64,000 nt of DNA from Octadecabacter sp. B2R22 (GCF_018861045.1 NZ_JAHKQJ010000008.1:56112-120111); one strand, 5' to 3'; counted from the first letter of the stretch, positions 51,698 to 61,396 are shown. Notes: a model not told the origin generated them from the letters alone. A program made the numbers and translations.

Positions 51698-52684
51698 TTA
51701 AAAGGCATAGCGATCCGAAATAAAGATCACGCGACTACCACGGCGGTCGATGTTAAAGGGCAATTCACGCGGGTGGCCACAAGCGGCCCGGATCGCATCA
51801 TGGGTTTCGGGCGGCGCCATGACCAACAAGAACCCGCCACCGCCAGCCCCCAGCAATTTCCCCCCCATCGCGCCGTGCGCGCGTGCGGTTTCATACCACT
51901 CATCCACACCGGAATTGGTAATCCCAAACCCGAGTGAGCGTTTCAAAAGCCAGCCTTCGTGCAGAATGCGCCCGAAATCAGCAAGGTTTCCGGCCCCGCC
52001 CATCGTCATGCGCAATTCACCAGCCAGATCACGCATTTCGCGCAAAACATCCAACTTGTTGGCACTGCCCTCGGATTGTTTTTTCAAGATGACGTCGGCG
52101 TCCCGACTTTGATCTGTGTACAGCAACAAGGTGTGCTTTTCGATCTGGTCCAGAAAAGCGGGATCGCAGGGCACAGGTTCCACATCAACGCTGTGATCAG
52201 GGTTAAAGCGGATATAGTTTACGCCTCCGTAAGCGGCGGCATATTGATCCTGTCGGCCGATCGGCTTGCCCAGAATGTCGATTTCGATTTCACAGGCTTT
52301 TTCGGCCAGCATCCCGGGTGACGTTACTTGCCCCTTGTAGGCATAAAGCGCATTCAGCAATCCCACAGCCAGCGATGATGATGACCCCATTCCAGTGCCT
52401 GCGGGCACATCGCCCACGGTGGTAATTTCGAGGTATTCGCCAAGACCCGTCATCCGCAACGCCTCGCGCGCGATTGTGTGTTCTAGATTGTCGATTCCAT
52501 CGGCAATCTCAACACGGGTATAGGCCATGCGGGTGGTCTTATCGAACCGCGGCGACACGGTGACATACATGTGCTGGGCCACGCCCATGGACAACACGGC
52601 GCCGTATTCATGTTCGTAAAATGCGGGGAGATCCGTTCCACCGCCGGCAAAACTGACTCTGTAAGGCGTTTGGGTAATAATCAA
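51698..52684 (-). CDS. hddA: D-glycero-D-manno-heptose 7-phosphate kinase (GHMP kinase)
   Basis: This 328-aa GHMP kinase starts MIITQTPYRVSFAGGGTDLPAFY, the typical start of heptose kinases (RISFaGGGTDl). The ATP site GDVPAGTGMGSSSSLAVGLLNAL is at about 92-114 and the third motif MGGKLLGAGGGGFLLV at about 273-288. It would phosphorylate C1 of heptose 7-phosphate made by GmhA. It overlaps the upstream GT4 gene by four bases. With gmhA (56652), gmhB and hddC the GDP-heptose route is complete in this window. Confidence 0.85.
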   Translation of the reverse strand: MIITQTPYRVSFAGGGTDLPAFYEHEYGAVLSMGVAQHMYVTVSPRFDKTTRMAYTRVEIADGIDNLEHTIAREALRMTGLGEYLEITTVGDVPAGTGMGSSSSLAVGLLNALYAYKGQVTSPGMLAEKACEIEIDILGKPIGRQDQYAAAYGGVNYIRFNPDHSVDVEPVPCDPAFLDQIEKHTLLLYTDQSRDADVILKKQSEGSANKLDVLREMRDLAGELRMTMGGAGNLADFGRILHEGWLLKRSLGFGITNSGVDEWYETARAHGAMGGKLLGAGGGGFLLVMAPPETHDAIRAACGHPRELPFNIDRRGSRVIFISDRYAF

Positions 52685-53901
52685 CGGGACGTCTCCAATG
52701 CGGTACGATACTTGTCCAAAAGCGGTTCAAGGCAGGTGTTGATATCAAACGTCTCTCTGACGTGCACATGACCGCTTTGGGCCAATTTTTGGGCAAGAGG
52801 CTCATCACCGTCCAACCGCTGGATTGCATCGGCGAGCGCTGCTGCATCACCCGGGGGCACCAAAAGGCCGGTCGTGCCATCAATCACGAGATCGGGATTG
52901 CCCACCAGATCGGTCGTGATCACCGGTAGGCCGCACGCCATTGCCTCCATGCTCAACTGGGGCAACCCGTCCACATCATTGTCCTCAGCCCAGACACAGG
53001 GCAGGCAAAACAAATCACCGCCATACATAAAATCGGGGATATCTTCCTGCTTGAGTGCGGTGCCCGTCATCTCGATATGATCCGATAGGCCCGCATTAGC
53101 AATTTTGGCCCGCAGGTCGGCTTCCAACGGTCCACTGCCACCAATCGTGCAGTGAAACGCGACGCCGCGCTTGGCCAAAAGACCACAAGCCTCGATAAGG
53201 TCGGCAAAGCCTTTCTTGTCGACCAATCGGCCGGCGGATCGGATTTGTAGTGGCGCACCCTTTGGGCGCACGCGCCGACGCGGCGTAAAGTGGCTGGTAT
53301 CAATACCGCAATACACCACGTGCAACTTTGCCGGATCAGCCCCGTGATCCAGATAGAATTGACGGTGAAATTCGGAAATACAAATGATGAAATCGGCGCG
53401 CGCGATCTTGTCACGCAAAGCACATCGTTCGCGAAACAAATCGGCAGCATGGCCGGTAAAACTGAACGATGTGTCGGTTAACCATGCACCATACATCGCC
53501 ACCGTGCCCGCGGAATGGATCCATTGCGAGTGGATATGACTGACGTCTTCGTGGCGCAGATGGGCCGCCCAATGACAGGCCACCACAAAATGCCAAAGCC
53601 CCACAGCTCGAATGCGCAGACTCTCTCGCTCCCCGCTCAGGGCGTTCCACAGGGCCGTAAAAAACCGCATCTTAAACCGGAACGGCGCCGCAAGAACGTT
53701 GAACGCTGTGGCAAGACGCGGCAGCGGGTAGATGAAATGCGTTTCCCGTCCCATTTGGGCGATGTCATCGGAGGAGAAGTAATTCTGATCGGAGCGGCCA
53801 AGCGCATGCAACTTGCACGGAATGCCGTCCCTGAGAACGATCCGAAGTTCGTTACCGACCCAGGCGTCGGCGATCCCTCTAATAGTCATGTAATGAATCA
53901 T
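52681..53901 (-). CDS. GT4 glycosyltransferase
   Basis: This 406-aa GT-B enzyme leads the heptose/galactose operon. VYCGIDTSHFTPRR at about 195-208, RSAGRLVDKKGFADLIEACGLL at about 224-245 and the donor site LPQLSMEAMACGLPVITTD at about 315-333 follow the standard order for family 4. EDNDVDGLPQLSMEAM fits the ExxxGxxxxxxEAM pattern of colanic-acid-type enzymes (WcaL/AmsK). Its first gap upstream (53902-54167) is a divergent promoter region shared with the oxidoreductase genes. Confidence 0.86.
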   Translation of the reverse strand: MIHYMTIRGIADAWVGNELRIVLRDGIPCKLHALGRSDQNYFSSDDIAQMGRETHFIYPLPRLATAFNVLAAPFRFKMRFFTALWNALSGERESLRIRAVGLWHFVVACHWAAHLRHEDVSHIHSQWIHSAGTVAMYGAWLTDTSFSFTGHAADLFRERCALRDKIARADFIICISEFHRQFYLDHGADPAKLHVVYCGIDTSHFTPRRRVRPKGAPLQIRSAGRLVDKKGFADLIEACGLLAKRGVAFHCTIGGSGPLEADLRAKIANAGLSDHIEMTGTALKQEDIPDFMYGGDLFCLPCVWAEDNDVDGLPQLSMEAMACGLPVITTDLVGNPDLVIDGTTGLLVPPGDAAALADAIQRLDGDEPLAQKLAQSGHVHVRETFDINTCLEPLLDKYRTALETSR

Positions 53902-54167
53902 AATGGTGCGGATCGCCCGAGATTTGTTACCCCATTTCTCTAAACCAGGGGCCGGAGCAAGGCAAGCAAAGGGCGCGTTTAAGGGGTAATGTGGCCTTTT
54001 TACACACGGGGCTCCGCCGATGCGCTCTTGCCCATGCCGTAACGTCTGTGATTTATTAAGGATGGTCGTATTTTGGACCGATGTTGTTCGCGAGATTCTG
54101 TTTTGACGCTCTTCGTTTCACTTTGCAGACCGGCCCTATTTTCCGGCATCCACCGCAAGGCCGCAGG

Positions 54168-55244
54168 ATGAGCGGCTTTTGCTGGGCTATCCTTGGAACA
54201 GGTGCCGTGTCGCGCAAGTTTGCATTGGGGTTGTCGGCCCTCAAGGGTAAGGCGGTTGTCGGCCCCGTGGCCTCACGCAATTCCGAAAACGCCACCGCGT
54301 TCTGTCGCACGCTGGACCTTGGCGCACCCATGGCCAGCTATGAGGATGCGGTGCGTGCGCCGGGCGTCGATGCAGTTTACATCGCGACACCGCCCGCCCA
54401 GCACGAAGAGCACGCGCTGCTGGCTCTTGCTGCCGGAAAGCCCGTGCTGATCGAGAAGCCGCTGTCGATGGATGCTGCGGGGGCAGGGCGCATTGCTGCT
54501 GCGGCCGATGCCGCGGGCCTGTTCGCGATGGAAGCCATGTGGACCCGTTTCCAGCCGCTGATGATCAAAATTTCAGATCAAATTCAGAACGGCTTGATCG
54601 GCACGCCCCGCGGGTTCCACGGAAAATTCCTTAGTCCCAATATTGTGGACCCCGCCACATCGCTGTTTTCGCAGGCCGGCGGCGGGGCGTTGCTGCACCG
54701 GGGGGTCTATCCACTGTCACTGGCACGCTGGTTTTTGGGGCCTGTCACGGACGTTGTGGCACGCGCGCGGATTGGTGACAGCGGTGTGGACGAAGACATC
54801 ACCGTTCTGTTGACCCACAAATCCGGTGCGATTTCGGACATCCGCGCTAGTCTGCGTGCGGGGGATTCGAATGCCTGTACCTTGTGGGGCGACAGGGCGC
54901 GCATCGAGATAGCTGGTCCGGTCTGGCGCCCCACGCAGGCCCGACTGTTCCAGACCCCACCACAACTCGTGACCACCCCCACACCGCGCCGGTTTGAGGC
55001 GTTTCGCGAAAGCCGTGCAGGCCAGACCATCGCCACCCTGCGCGGCAAGCTTCGCGGAGGAGCGCGCAGCACACAAACCCTGAGCGCACCTTTCTTGGGC
55101 AACGGTTATGCCCATGAGGCGGACCACCTGATGCAGGCCGTCGCCGCAGGGCAAACACTGTCGGACGTCATGCCGCTGTCCCAATCTGTAGAGGTGCTCG
55201 AAATCGTGGACACCGCCCTGCGCCAGATTGGACGCACGCCATGA
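54168..55244 (+). CDS. Gfo/Idh/MocA-family oxidoreductase
   Basis: This protein of about 358 aa has the N-terminal Rossmann motif AILGTGAVSRKFALGL and the EKPLSM motif (LIEKPLSMDAAGAGRIAAAA) at about 98-103, where the Lys helps catalysis. FAMEAMWTRFQPLMIKI and GGALLHRGVYPLSLARW match the dimeric dihydrodiol dehydrogenase-like subgroup. It oxidises or reduces a sugar or cyclitol, probably a nucleotide-sugar precursor here. The ATG at 54168 is preferred because it directly precedes the Rossmann strand; a frame to 54081 lacks homology. It overlaps the next gene by four bases. Confidence 0.84.
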   Translation: MSGFCWAILGTGAVSRKFALGLSALKGKAVVGPVASRNSENATAFCRTLDLGAPMASYEDAVRAPGVDAVYIATPPAQHEEHALLALAAGKPVLIEKPLSMDAAGAGRIAAAADAAGLFAMEAMWTRFQPLMIKISDQIQNGLIGTPRGFHGKFLSPNIVDPATSLFSQAGGGALLHRGVYPLSLARWFLGPVTDVVARARIGDSGVDEDITVLLTHKSGAISDIRASLRAGDSNACTLWGDRARIEIAGPVWRPTQARLFQTPPQLVTTPTPRRFEAFRESRAGQTIATLRGKLRGGARSTQTLSAPFLGNGYAHEADHLMQAVAAGQTLSDVMPLSQSVEVLEIVDTALRQIGRTP

Positions 55245-56560
55245 AAATCGGATTTATCGGTTGCGGTTATGTCTTTGATCACTACATGACCACGCTGGCG
55301 CGCCACCCCAGTCTAAAGATTGCCGGGGTGTGCGATATTGATGCCGCGCGCGCCACTCGTGTTGGTGATTTTTATAACCTCAAGGTCTATGACAGCGCGC
55401 AGACGTTGCTTGCGGATGCGACGATCGACACGGTCGTCAACCTGACGTCGATCCCATCCCACTACAGCGTCAGCCGCGCCATTCTTGAGGCAGGCAAACA
55501 CCTGTACTCCGAAAAGCCGCTGACTATGACAATGGAAGAGGCCCACGCCCTTGCCGACCTTGCCAAAGCGCGCAACCTGCGGCTATCCGCAGCCCCGTCC
55601 AATGCGCTATCAGCCACGGTGCAAACGCTATGGAGCTTGGTCGATCAAGGGGCGGTAGGCGACGTACGCATGGTCTATGCCGAGTTTGACGACAATCCTG
55701 TCTATCTGTTGTCGCCCGAAAAATGGGTTTCTCGTTCGGGTGCGCCTTGGCCTTATCTGCACGAATACGAAATGGGCTGCACTTGGGAACATGCGGGCTA
55801 TCATCTGGGCTGGATGTGCATGCTGTTCGGACCAGTGCGCCATGTCACGGCGTTTTCACGCAAGACCCTGCCAGACAAAACAGATCAACCGCTGGAGCCT
55901 GCGGGCACGCCCGATTTCTCGGTCGCGACGCTCGATTTTGAAAATGGTGTGGTTGCGCGGCTGACCTGTTCGATTGCCGCACCGGTTGATCACCGGATGC
56001 GCATCATCGGTAATCGCGGCGAAGTATCGGCCGATACCTATCGTCATTACGAGGCCCCCGTGCGGCTGGATCCGTTCGTGCCATTCTCGCTCAAGGCGCG
56101 CAATGCGGCGTCGATCCGGCGCCACTCGGTGCTCGGTGCGCTGTTCGGTGTGGGCGGCCGGCGTGTCCCGCTTTTGCGCACGCCGCCACCCGGCGACACA
56201 TTGCTGCGTGACGAGATTGCAGGCCAGGGACCAAAGGCCTGGCTGAAACGTTTGCGTAGGCGCGAATTCGGGCAGCAGGACAAATGCCTCGGGTTGGCGG
56301 AATTGGCCGATGCGATCAATACGAATCGGGCGCATTTCCCCAGTCCCGCTTTCACGCTGCACATCACCGAACTGACGCTGGCGATCCAAGGCGCGGGACC
56401 GGACGGGGCATGCCAGCGGCTGACGACACGATTTGACCCGATGCAGCAATCCCCGCAGCTGCGCGCCGCCGCCCCCGATTACATTAAATGGACGCGCCTT
56501 GGGCCTGTGCCGCGGTTTTTGTCAAAAATTCTGTCTCGCGCAGGGGCCCGGCGCGCGTAA
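55241..56560 (+). CDS. Gfo/Idh/MocA-family oxidoreductase
   Basis: This 439-aa protein starts MKIGFIGCGYVFDHYMTTLARHP, with EKPLTMTMEEAHALADLAKA at about 91-110 and the catalytic-region EYEMGCTWEHAGYHLGWMCMLFGPV at about 177-201. It is longer than the usual 330-380 residues, with a basic stretch (SLKARNAASIRRHSVLGALFGVGGRR) in the C-terminal half. The overlap with the preceding gene of the same family suggests consecutive redox steps, as in 3-keto sugar or amino-sugar synthesis, but no partner aminotransferase is adjacent. Confidence 0.83.
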   Translation: MKIGFIGCGYVFDHYMTTLARHPSLKIAGVCDIDAARATRVGDFYNLKVYDSAQTLLADATIDTVVNLTSIPSHYSVSRAILEAGKHLYSEKPLTMTMEEAHALADLAKARNLRLSAAPSNALSATVQTLWSLVDQGAVGDVRMVYAEFDDNPVYLLSPEKWVSRSGAPWPYLHEYEMGCTWEHAGYHLGWMCMLFGPVRHVTAFSRKTLPDKTDQPLEPAGTPDFSVATLDFENGVVARLTCSIAAPVDHRMRIIGNRGEVSADTYRHYEAPVRLDPFVPFSLKARNAASIRRHSVLGALFGVGGRRVPLLRTPPPGDTLLRDEIAGQGPKAWLKRLRRREFGQQDKCLGLAELADAINTNRAHFPSPAFTLHITELTLAIQGAGPDGACQRLTTRFDPMQQSPQLRAAAPDYIKWTRLGPVPRFLSKILSRAGARRA

Positions 56561-56651
56561 TGTCTTCATTTTGACATAAGGATGGGTATCCTAAACACGC
56601 AGGCCCATAACGACACATGATCCGCGTGGCACAGTATATAAAGGCATAACA

Positions 56652-57242
56652 ATGACATCTAATGATTTTCAAAAATTTACGACATCCTATTACAAAAAAT
56701 TCGCCGATACGCTTTTGTCGTTCGACAAGGGACCACTGGCCGATGTGCTGGCCGTCTTTGACGCCGTTGTGGCACGCGGCGGCACCGTCTGGATGGCCGG
56801 AAACGGCGGATCTGCCGCGATTGCGGACCACTCAGTCTGTGATTGCAGCAAGGGCACCCATGTGCCCGGAACCCAACCGTTTCGCACCATGTCTCTGGCG
56901 TCCAATGTGTCGATCCTGTCGGCTCTAGCCAACGACGTCTCTTATGACGATGTCTTCTCTGAACAACTGAAATACTATCTGACCGACAAAGACGCCCTGT
57001 TGGTTGTCAGCTCGTCCGGCAATTCGACAAATGTGGTTAAGGCTTGCGAATATGCCAAAGCCCAAGGCGTACCGACGATTGCTTTCGTGGGGTTCAGCGG
57101 CGGCAAGCTGGCCGACATCGCCGATACTGTCATCCATATCGAGATCGACAATTATGGTATCGTCGAAGACACCCATCAGAGTCTAATCCATATGCTGACC
57201 CAGTATATGCGTGCTCGGAACGAAGCGGCGGTTTCGTCCTAA
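56652..57242 (+). CDS. gmhA: Phosphoheptose isomerase-type SIS protein
   Basis: This 196-aa SIS-domain protein converts sedoheptulose 7-phosphate to D-glycero-D-manno-heptose 7-phosphate. GGTVWMAGNGGSAAIADHSVCD at about 38-59 is the GmhA active-site loop (GNGGSAADAxH). SSSGNSTNVVKACEYAKAQGV at about 119-139 binds the phosphate, and VEDTHQSLIHML at about 176-187 gives the conserved E..H. The A to D change (usual AADAQH, here AAIADH) is minor. It lies three bases before the GT4 gene at 57246. Confidence 0.85.
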   Translation: MTSNDFQKFTTSYYKKFADTLLSFDKGPLADVLAVFDAVVARGGTVWMAGNGGSAAIADHSVCDCSKGTHVPGTQPFRTMSLASNVSILSALANDVSYDDVFSEQLKYYLTDKDALLVVSSSGNSTNVVKACEYAKAQGVPTIAFVGFSGGKLADIADTVIHIEIDNYGIVEDTHQSLIHMLTQYMRARNEAAVSS

Positions 57243-57245
57243 AAT

Positions 57246-58436
57246 ATGGCCCAGAACACTTGGTATTCAGCCCCCAATCTGCACCGTACTGACGCTATAC
57301 CTGACGGAAAAATCGGGGTGGGCGTCATTGCACCCAACTATGGGCTTGAGCATGTGTCCTACTTGATGGACGTGCCGCGTTACGCCCACACAGTGGTCCG
57401 CCGTGTTCCGCTTCAACGGCTTGAACGTAAGCGGTCCGGTAATTTCTGGGGCAATACCCCGATTGTGGTCCGGCCGCACGTCCCGCTACTGCATACGTTC
57501 AACATGCTGCCAATGAACGGCCCGCCATTTGTCGTCACGCTTGAGGCGCGCTTGCCGTTCTATCTGGGTCCGCACCGCGACTGGCAGCACAAGATTGGCC
57601 ATGCGATCCTTGGCTCGGACCGGTGCCGTAAGATTCTTGCGTTCAGTGACACCGCCGCCATGCTGGCACGGCGCAAGTTCACCGCATTGAACCGCCCAGA
57701 CATCGTCAATAAGATCATCACCTTTCGCGGTGCAGTTCTACCGTCCGACACCGAACAACCGCGCTCAGACCCGAAACCGGACGCCCCGCTGCGCCTGATT
57801 TTCGTGGGTGCCAACGGGTTGCGAAAAGGCATCATTCCGCTTTTGGACGCGATCAAACAGGTGCGCGGCGAGGGGGCTGATATCACGCTGACGGTCGTCT
57901 CATCACTGCCGCAACGCGACTATATCAATCCGCAGGATACCACCTCCGCCGACATCGTGCGCCAGCGTTTGATCGACACGGATTGGGTCGACTATCACGC
58001 CAGTATGCCCAATCCGGACGTGCGCGCGGCTATGCGTGACCATGATCTGCTGGCATTCCCGACGATTGACGAAACCCTCGGTTGGGTGACCATTGAGGCC
58101 GCGATGGAAGGTATCGCCACACTGGCCTCCAACGCCTTTGCGCTACCTGAATTGGTCGAAGACGGTGTCACAGGTCGGATCGTGCCGATCCCGCTCAACG
58201 AAAATTGCAAATGGACAGGTTTTGACGCACCGGACCGCAGCGCGGCCTTGATGGACACCTACGTCATGCTGCGCAACGGGTTGGTGGACGCCTTGCGCGA
58301 CGCTGCATCCGACCCCGCAAAAGTTCATCGCTGGGGTCAGGCCGCCCGGACGCGGCTGATGGCGATGTATGCCCCAGACGCCGCAGCCCTGCGACTGCAG
58401 CAGATTTACGACGAGGCACTTGATGTGTCAGATTAA
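57246..58436 (+). CDS. GT4 glycosyltransferase
   Basis: This 396-aa GT-B enzyme has LRLIFVGANGLRKGIIPLLDAIKQV at about 181-205 and the donor-side motif AFPTIDETLGWVTIEAAMEGIATLAS at about 274-299, in which E..GWVTIEA replaces the common ExFGxxxxEA. Its N-terminal domain (VGVIAPNYGLEHVSYLMDVPRY) is less typical. It follows gmhA by three bases and may transfer the heptose unit. Confidence 0.82.
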   Translation: MAQNTWYSAPNLHRTDAIPDGKIGVGVIAPNYGLEHVSYLMDVPRYAHTVVRRVPLQRLERKRSGNFWGNTPIVVRPHVPLLHTFNMLPMNGPPFVVTLEARLPFYLGPHRDWQHKIGHAILGSDRCRKILAFSDTAAMLARRKFTALNRPDIVNKIITFRGAVLPSDTEQPRSDPKPDAPLRLIFVGANGLRKGIIPLLDAIKQVRGEGADITLTVVSSLPQRDYINPQDTTSADIVRQRLIDTDWVDYHASMPNPDVRAAMRDHDLLAFPTIDETLGWVTIEAAMEGIATLASNAFALPELVEDGVTGRIVPIPLNENCKWTGFDAPDRSAALMDTYVMLRNGLVDALRDAASDPAKVHRWGQAARTRLMAMYAPDAAALRLQQIYDEALDVSD

Positions 58437-58558
58437 TTAGTTAGCACGATTTAACATAACATACCTTATAAGAAAATTGCATGTGCCCAGGGCACATTCT
58501 AAACTGGGAAGTGGCTTTTCCACTAAAGTTAGATAAATTAGTTCTAAGAGGAAAATCA

Positions 58559-59536
58559 ATGCGGATCATATTGCACCTTGGAACCTACAAGACCGGAACC
58601 TCAACCTTCCAAAACTTCCTATTTGAAAACCGTGATTTCCTACTGGACCAAGGGATATTACATCCGCGTACGGGCATTACGAATACACAAAATCTAGGCC
58701 ATCGTCACGCGCCTTTGGTTCTAAATTACCTATCAGGCAAAAGTGACGCCTGCCCTGCTGCCCTTCTGCATGAATTGGAAACGTCAACCGCACACACCGC
58801 CATCATTTCGTCAGAGGCGTGGTCAAATCCGCTGCACTTTTCGCACCTTACACGGTTTGTGACGAGTTTAGAAGAAAATGGCTATACTGACATTACCGGC
58901 GTTCTCGCGCTGCGAAATATCGTTAATTATCAAGTCAGCCATTACCGCGAATTTATCGTAAATCAAAAAAACAGTCATAATTATTGGCGGTATGTCACTA
59001 GAGATATTGGAACATTCAACTATCTTTTTTTGGCACGAACATATAGATCTATTTTTGGGGATAACTTTTTAGCGCTGCCCTTTGATGGTAGCGCCGATAT
59101 TACCATAGACCTTTTCCAAAAAATGGGCTTTGGGCATCTTTATAATGAAATGAAACGCGCAGAGCGCGCCAACGTAAAATCTGTGGGCCCTCTTGAAGTT
59201 GAGGCTATGCGCTGCGCCAACTTACTAAGCGTACACAAGAAGTCCGCGCTTTCAGCATTGTCTTCTGTCCTTTCTCAAGACAGCAACGTTAAAAAACAAG
59301 TCTGGACCGAACGATTTATCGGAGACACACCCGAATTTTCTACAGTCTATCGCAAAAACCTCAGTAATGAACTAGACTGGAGCGATGCCGCGATTGATAT
59401 TCTTTTGGGTCAAGTCGATCCCTACGGACGCAACGTCCAAGAAGTTAGCGATGCTATAATCAGCAATTTAAGTTCCGGCTTTACAACAAGAATATTTCAG
59501 GTGCGCCGCTTAGTAAAACGCTTAATACAACCTTAG
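58559..59536 (+). CDS. Sulfotransferase-like protein
   Basis: This 325-aa protein begins MRIILHLGTYKTGTSTFQNFL, where HLGTYKTGTSTFQ is a PAPS-binding loop of the bacterial sulfotransferase group that reads HxGxxKTGTTxxQ. A segment at about 115-140 (VLALRNIVNYQVSHYREFI) holds the 3'-phosphate-type Arg and Ser region in altered form. Start ATG 58559 has AAGAGG; a frame from 58481 is unsupported. The gene is clearly more AT-rich than its left neighbours, as is the next gene, suggesting separate acquisition. Confidence 0.72.
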   Translation: MRIILHLGTYKTGTSTFQNFLFENRDFLLDQGILHPRTGITNTQNLGHRHAPLVLNYLSGKSDACPAALLHELETSTAHTAIISSEAWSNPLHFSHLTRFVTSLEENGYTDITGVLALRNIVNYQVSHYREFIVNQKNSHNYWRYVTRDIGTFNYLFLARTYRSIFGDNFLALPFDGSADITIDLFQKMGFGHLYNEMKRAERANVKSVGPLEVEAMRCANLLSVHKKSALSALSSVLSQDSNVKKQVWTERFIGDTPEFSTVYRKNLSNELDWSDAAIDILLGQVDPYGRNVQEVSDAIISNLSSGFTTRIFQVRRLVKRLIQP

Positions 59537-59660
59537 CTAGTCCGCTGATGCAGGCAAACAGTCTGAAATCAGCTTACACAGGCTACCCAGTCTAATAAAA
59601 ATAGATTACATCGAGATTATATCGAGTGCTTGGTTTCAATGACGTAGTAAAAAAATACTA

Positions 59661-60056
59661 TTATTCAATATTTTTAACAATTTCAATAATTTCAGTTGTT
59701 GAAATAGCCGGGGTACGAGGTAGATATTTTACCTCGCATTGAGAGGAAAACATATCGAACTTTCCGGTCCAGTCATCCCCCATAACAAGGATATCTGCAC
59801 TATATTGCTTCAAATATCCTCCCTTCAAGTCAAGCGATTCTTCAATAAAAACCTCATCAACGAACCTGAGTGACGAAATTATTTTCAACCTTTGTTTTTC
59901 AGAATAAATAGGATTTCTGCCCTTCTTCGAAAAGTTCAACTGATCAGATGATATACCTACACAAAGGTGACTTCCGAGAGCCTTTGCACGCTCAAGAATA
60001 TTGATATGGCCAATATGAAGTACATCAAAAGTTCCAAAGGTAATAACACGTTTCAT
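59661..60056 (-). CDS. Cytidylyltransferase, glycerol-3-phosphate (TagD) type
   Basis: This 131-aa protein has GTFDVLHIGHINILERAKALG at about 7-27, the HxGH motif of the cytidylyltransferase family, and the RxxxTxxIIE segment near the end as TPAISTTEIIEIV. SEKQRLKIISSLRFVDEVFIEE and DILVMGDDWTGKFD match TagD, which makes CDP-glycerol. It overlaps by four bases the TagB/TagF-like gene, as expected for a CDP-glycerol pair, so I favour glycerol over the related ethanolamine or ribitol substrates. The gene is AT-rich. Confidence 0.82.
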   Translation of the reverse strand: MKRVITFGTFDVLHIGHINILERAKALGSHLCVGISSDQLNFSKKGRNPIYSEKQRLKIISSLRFVDEVFIEESLDLKGGYLKQYSADILVMGDDWTGKFDMFSSQCEVKYLPRTPAISTTEIIEIVKNIE

Positions 60057-61246
60057 TTTCTCTCCGCATATTTTTCAATTAAACTCACGATGGCCGTTGT
60101 CGCATTACCAGGGTTATATAGCATCACATCAAGCAGTTGACATCGTTCAAGTGCATGTGCGGTGGGCTGGGCTATACTTTTCATAAGGGCGTCGTGAAAA
60201 GACCCCGGATCAGAAACCTCAAAGGAGGCACGCCTTGTCTTCTCAATAATATCTTCCGCATCGTAAAACCCTGCCACCCCATCCTTGAGATACAACAGGA
60301 TCGGGCGGTCAAAGATCAAAAATTCATACAGAACAGAGCTTATATCGCTCATCAGAATATCGGCTTGCGGCAACACATCATAGATGCTTGTCCCCGGCCC
60401 CGAGTGAATTCTAATCGCAGGATTGGTTGCTTCGGCCTCGTCCAGAAGCTGTTTTATCTTCGGATTTCCCTGACGCCCGCTAGACATCAACAAGGGATGG
60501 GGTCGGATGATGCAGTCACAGACATCTTGCGCGATGATGGCCTGAATAATTGCGCGATCCGCAGAAATCTGTTCGGGGTCTGCGCTCCAGCTTGGTGCAT
60601 AAAGCAGCACAGGGCGGCCCTTCTTCTCATGTGATGGTTCTACAGTGGCTTTATCGTCACGAACAAACACATCTAGCGCCGGCAAGCCTGTCGATACTAT
60701 TTGTGCGCCCGGTTTCAAGAATGGCCGCTGATGATCCGCAACAAAAGGACTTGGTGCCAATATCACATCAAATTTTGCAAGCTTGGGCGAGGCAAAATAA
60801 GATACCTTAGGGCCGATCCCGTGCAAAAAGAACACCAGCTTTGTTGTTGCAAACCAGCTAGGTGGATCGATAAATTCCGTTGTTAAGAACATGTCGACCG
60901 GTTTCAGGATATGCTTTTTCAAGTCCTTCTTATGGACAATTTCGACTCCCTCAACTGGATCGATATGCGCGCCCTCAAATGCGATAAGTTGGATTTTGAA
61001 TGCAGGGTCTGCCGCCAACTTTTCAATAAGGGGGCGCAGGTGGAAAAAGTGGAAATCATTGGGACATGCCACTAGTAATCGGTATGGGCTTTTCGCAGTA
61101 CGGAAAACTCCGAGCGCTAGACAATAAAGCTGGTAGAAAACTCGGAAAATACGGCGGCTCATAGACTTCCTTCTTTGTGGTCCAGATGCACCGGTCATCG
61201 ATTTGACTAGACTTTTCTGGCTTTGAACAAGGGCATTAATGATCAA
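60053..61246 (-). CDS. CDP-glycerol glycerophosphotransferase-like protein (TagB/TagF family)
   Basis: This 397-aa protein matches the GT-B fold of polyol-phosphate transferases. VFFLHGIGPKVSYF at about 142-155, VLLYAPSWS at about 215-223, IIRPHPLL at about 250-257, and the donor site ADILMSDISSVLYEFLIFDRPILLYL at about 300-325, with the conserved SDxSSxxxEF. The protein probably adds glycerol phosphate from CDP-glycerol to the polysaccharide. It forms an operon with the overlapping TagD-like gene. The start could be the second ATG (SMSRRIFR). Confidence 0.82.
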   Translation of the reverse strand: MIINALVQSQKSLVKSMTGASGPQRRKSMSRRIFRVFYQLYCLALGVFRTAKSPYRLLVACPNDFHFFHLRPLIEKLAADPAFKIQLIAFEGAHIDPVEGVEIVHKKDLKKHILKPVDMFLTTEFIDPPSWFATTKLVFFLHGIGPKVSYFASPKLAKFDVILAPSPFVADHQRPFLKPGAQIVSTGLPALDVFVRDDKATVEPSHEKKGRPVLLYAPSWSADPEQISADRAIIQAIIAQDVCDCIIRPHPLLMSSGRQGNPKIKQLLDEAEATNPAIRIHSGPGTSIYDVLPQADILMSDISSVLYEFLIFDRPILLYLKDGVAGFYDAEDIIEKTRRASFEVSDPGSFHDALMKSIAQPTAHALERCQLLDVMLYNPGNATTAIVSLIEKYAERK

Positions 61247-61270
61247 GTTTATATAGTTCGAGATCCGGTC

Positions 61271-61396
61271 TCACAACCAAAAGAGGGCGGTAGCTTCGAG
61301 AGCGAAGAAGAAGGCGGTTGGCGATCTGTCATAGCAGGTTAAGACGCGACGCCAGTCCTTGATCCTGCCGAACATTCCCACGAAAACGGCCTCGAC
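61271..61396 (-). pseudogene. IS5-family transposase C-terminal fragment
   Basis: The minus strand reads 41 codons (VEAVFVGMFGRIKDWRRVLTCYDR...) ending ATALFWL and TGA. This is the end of IS5-group transposases (E..FGRLKDWRR.ATRYDR). It is interrupted upstream, so only a relic remains. Confidence 0.6.
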
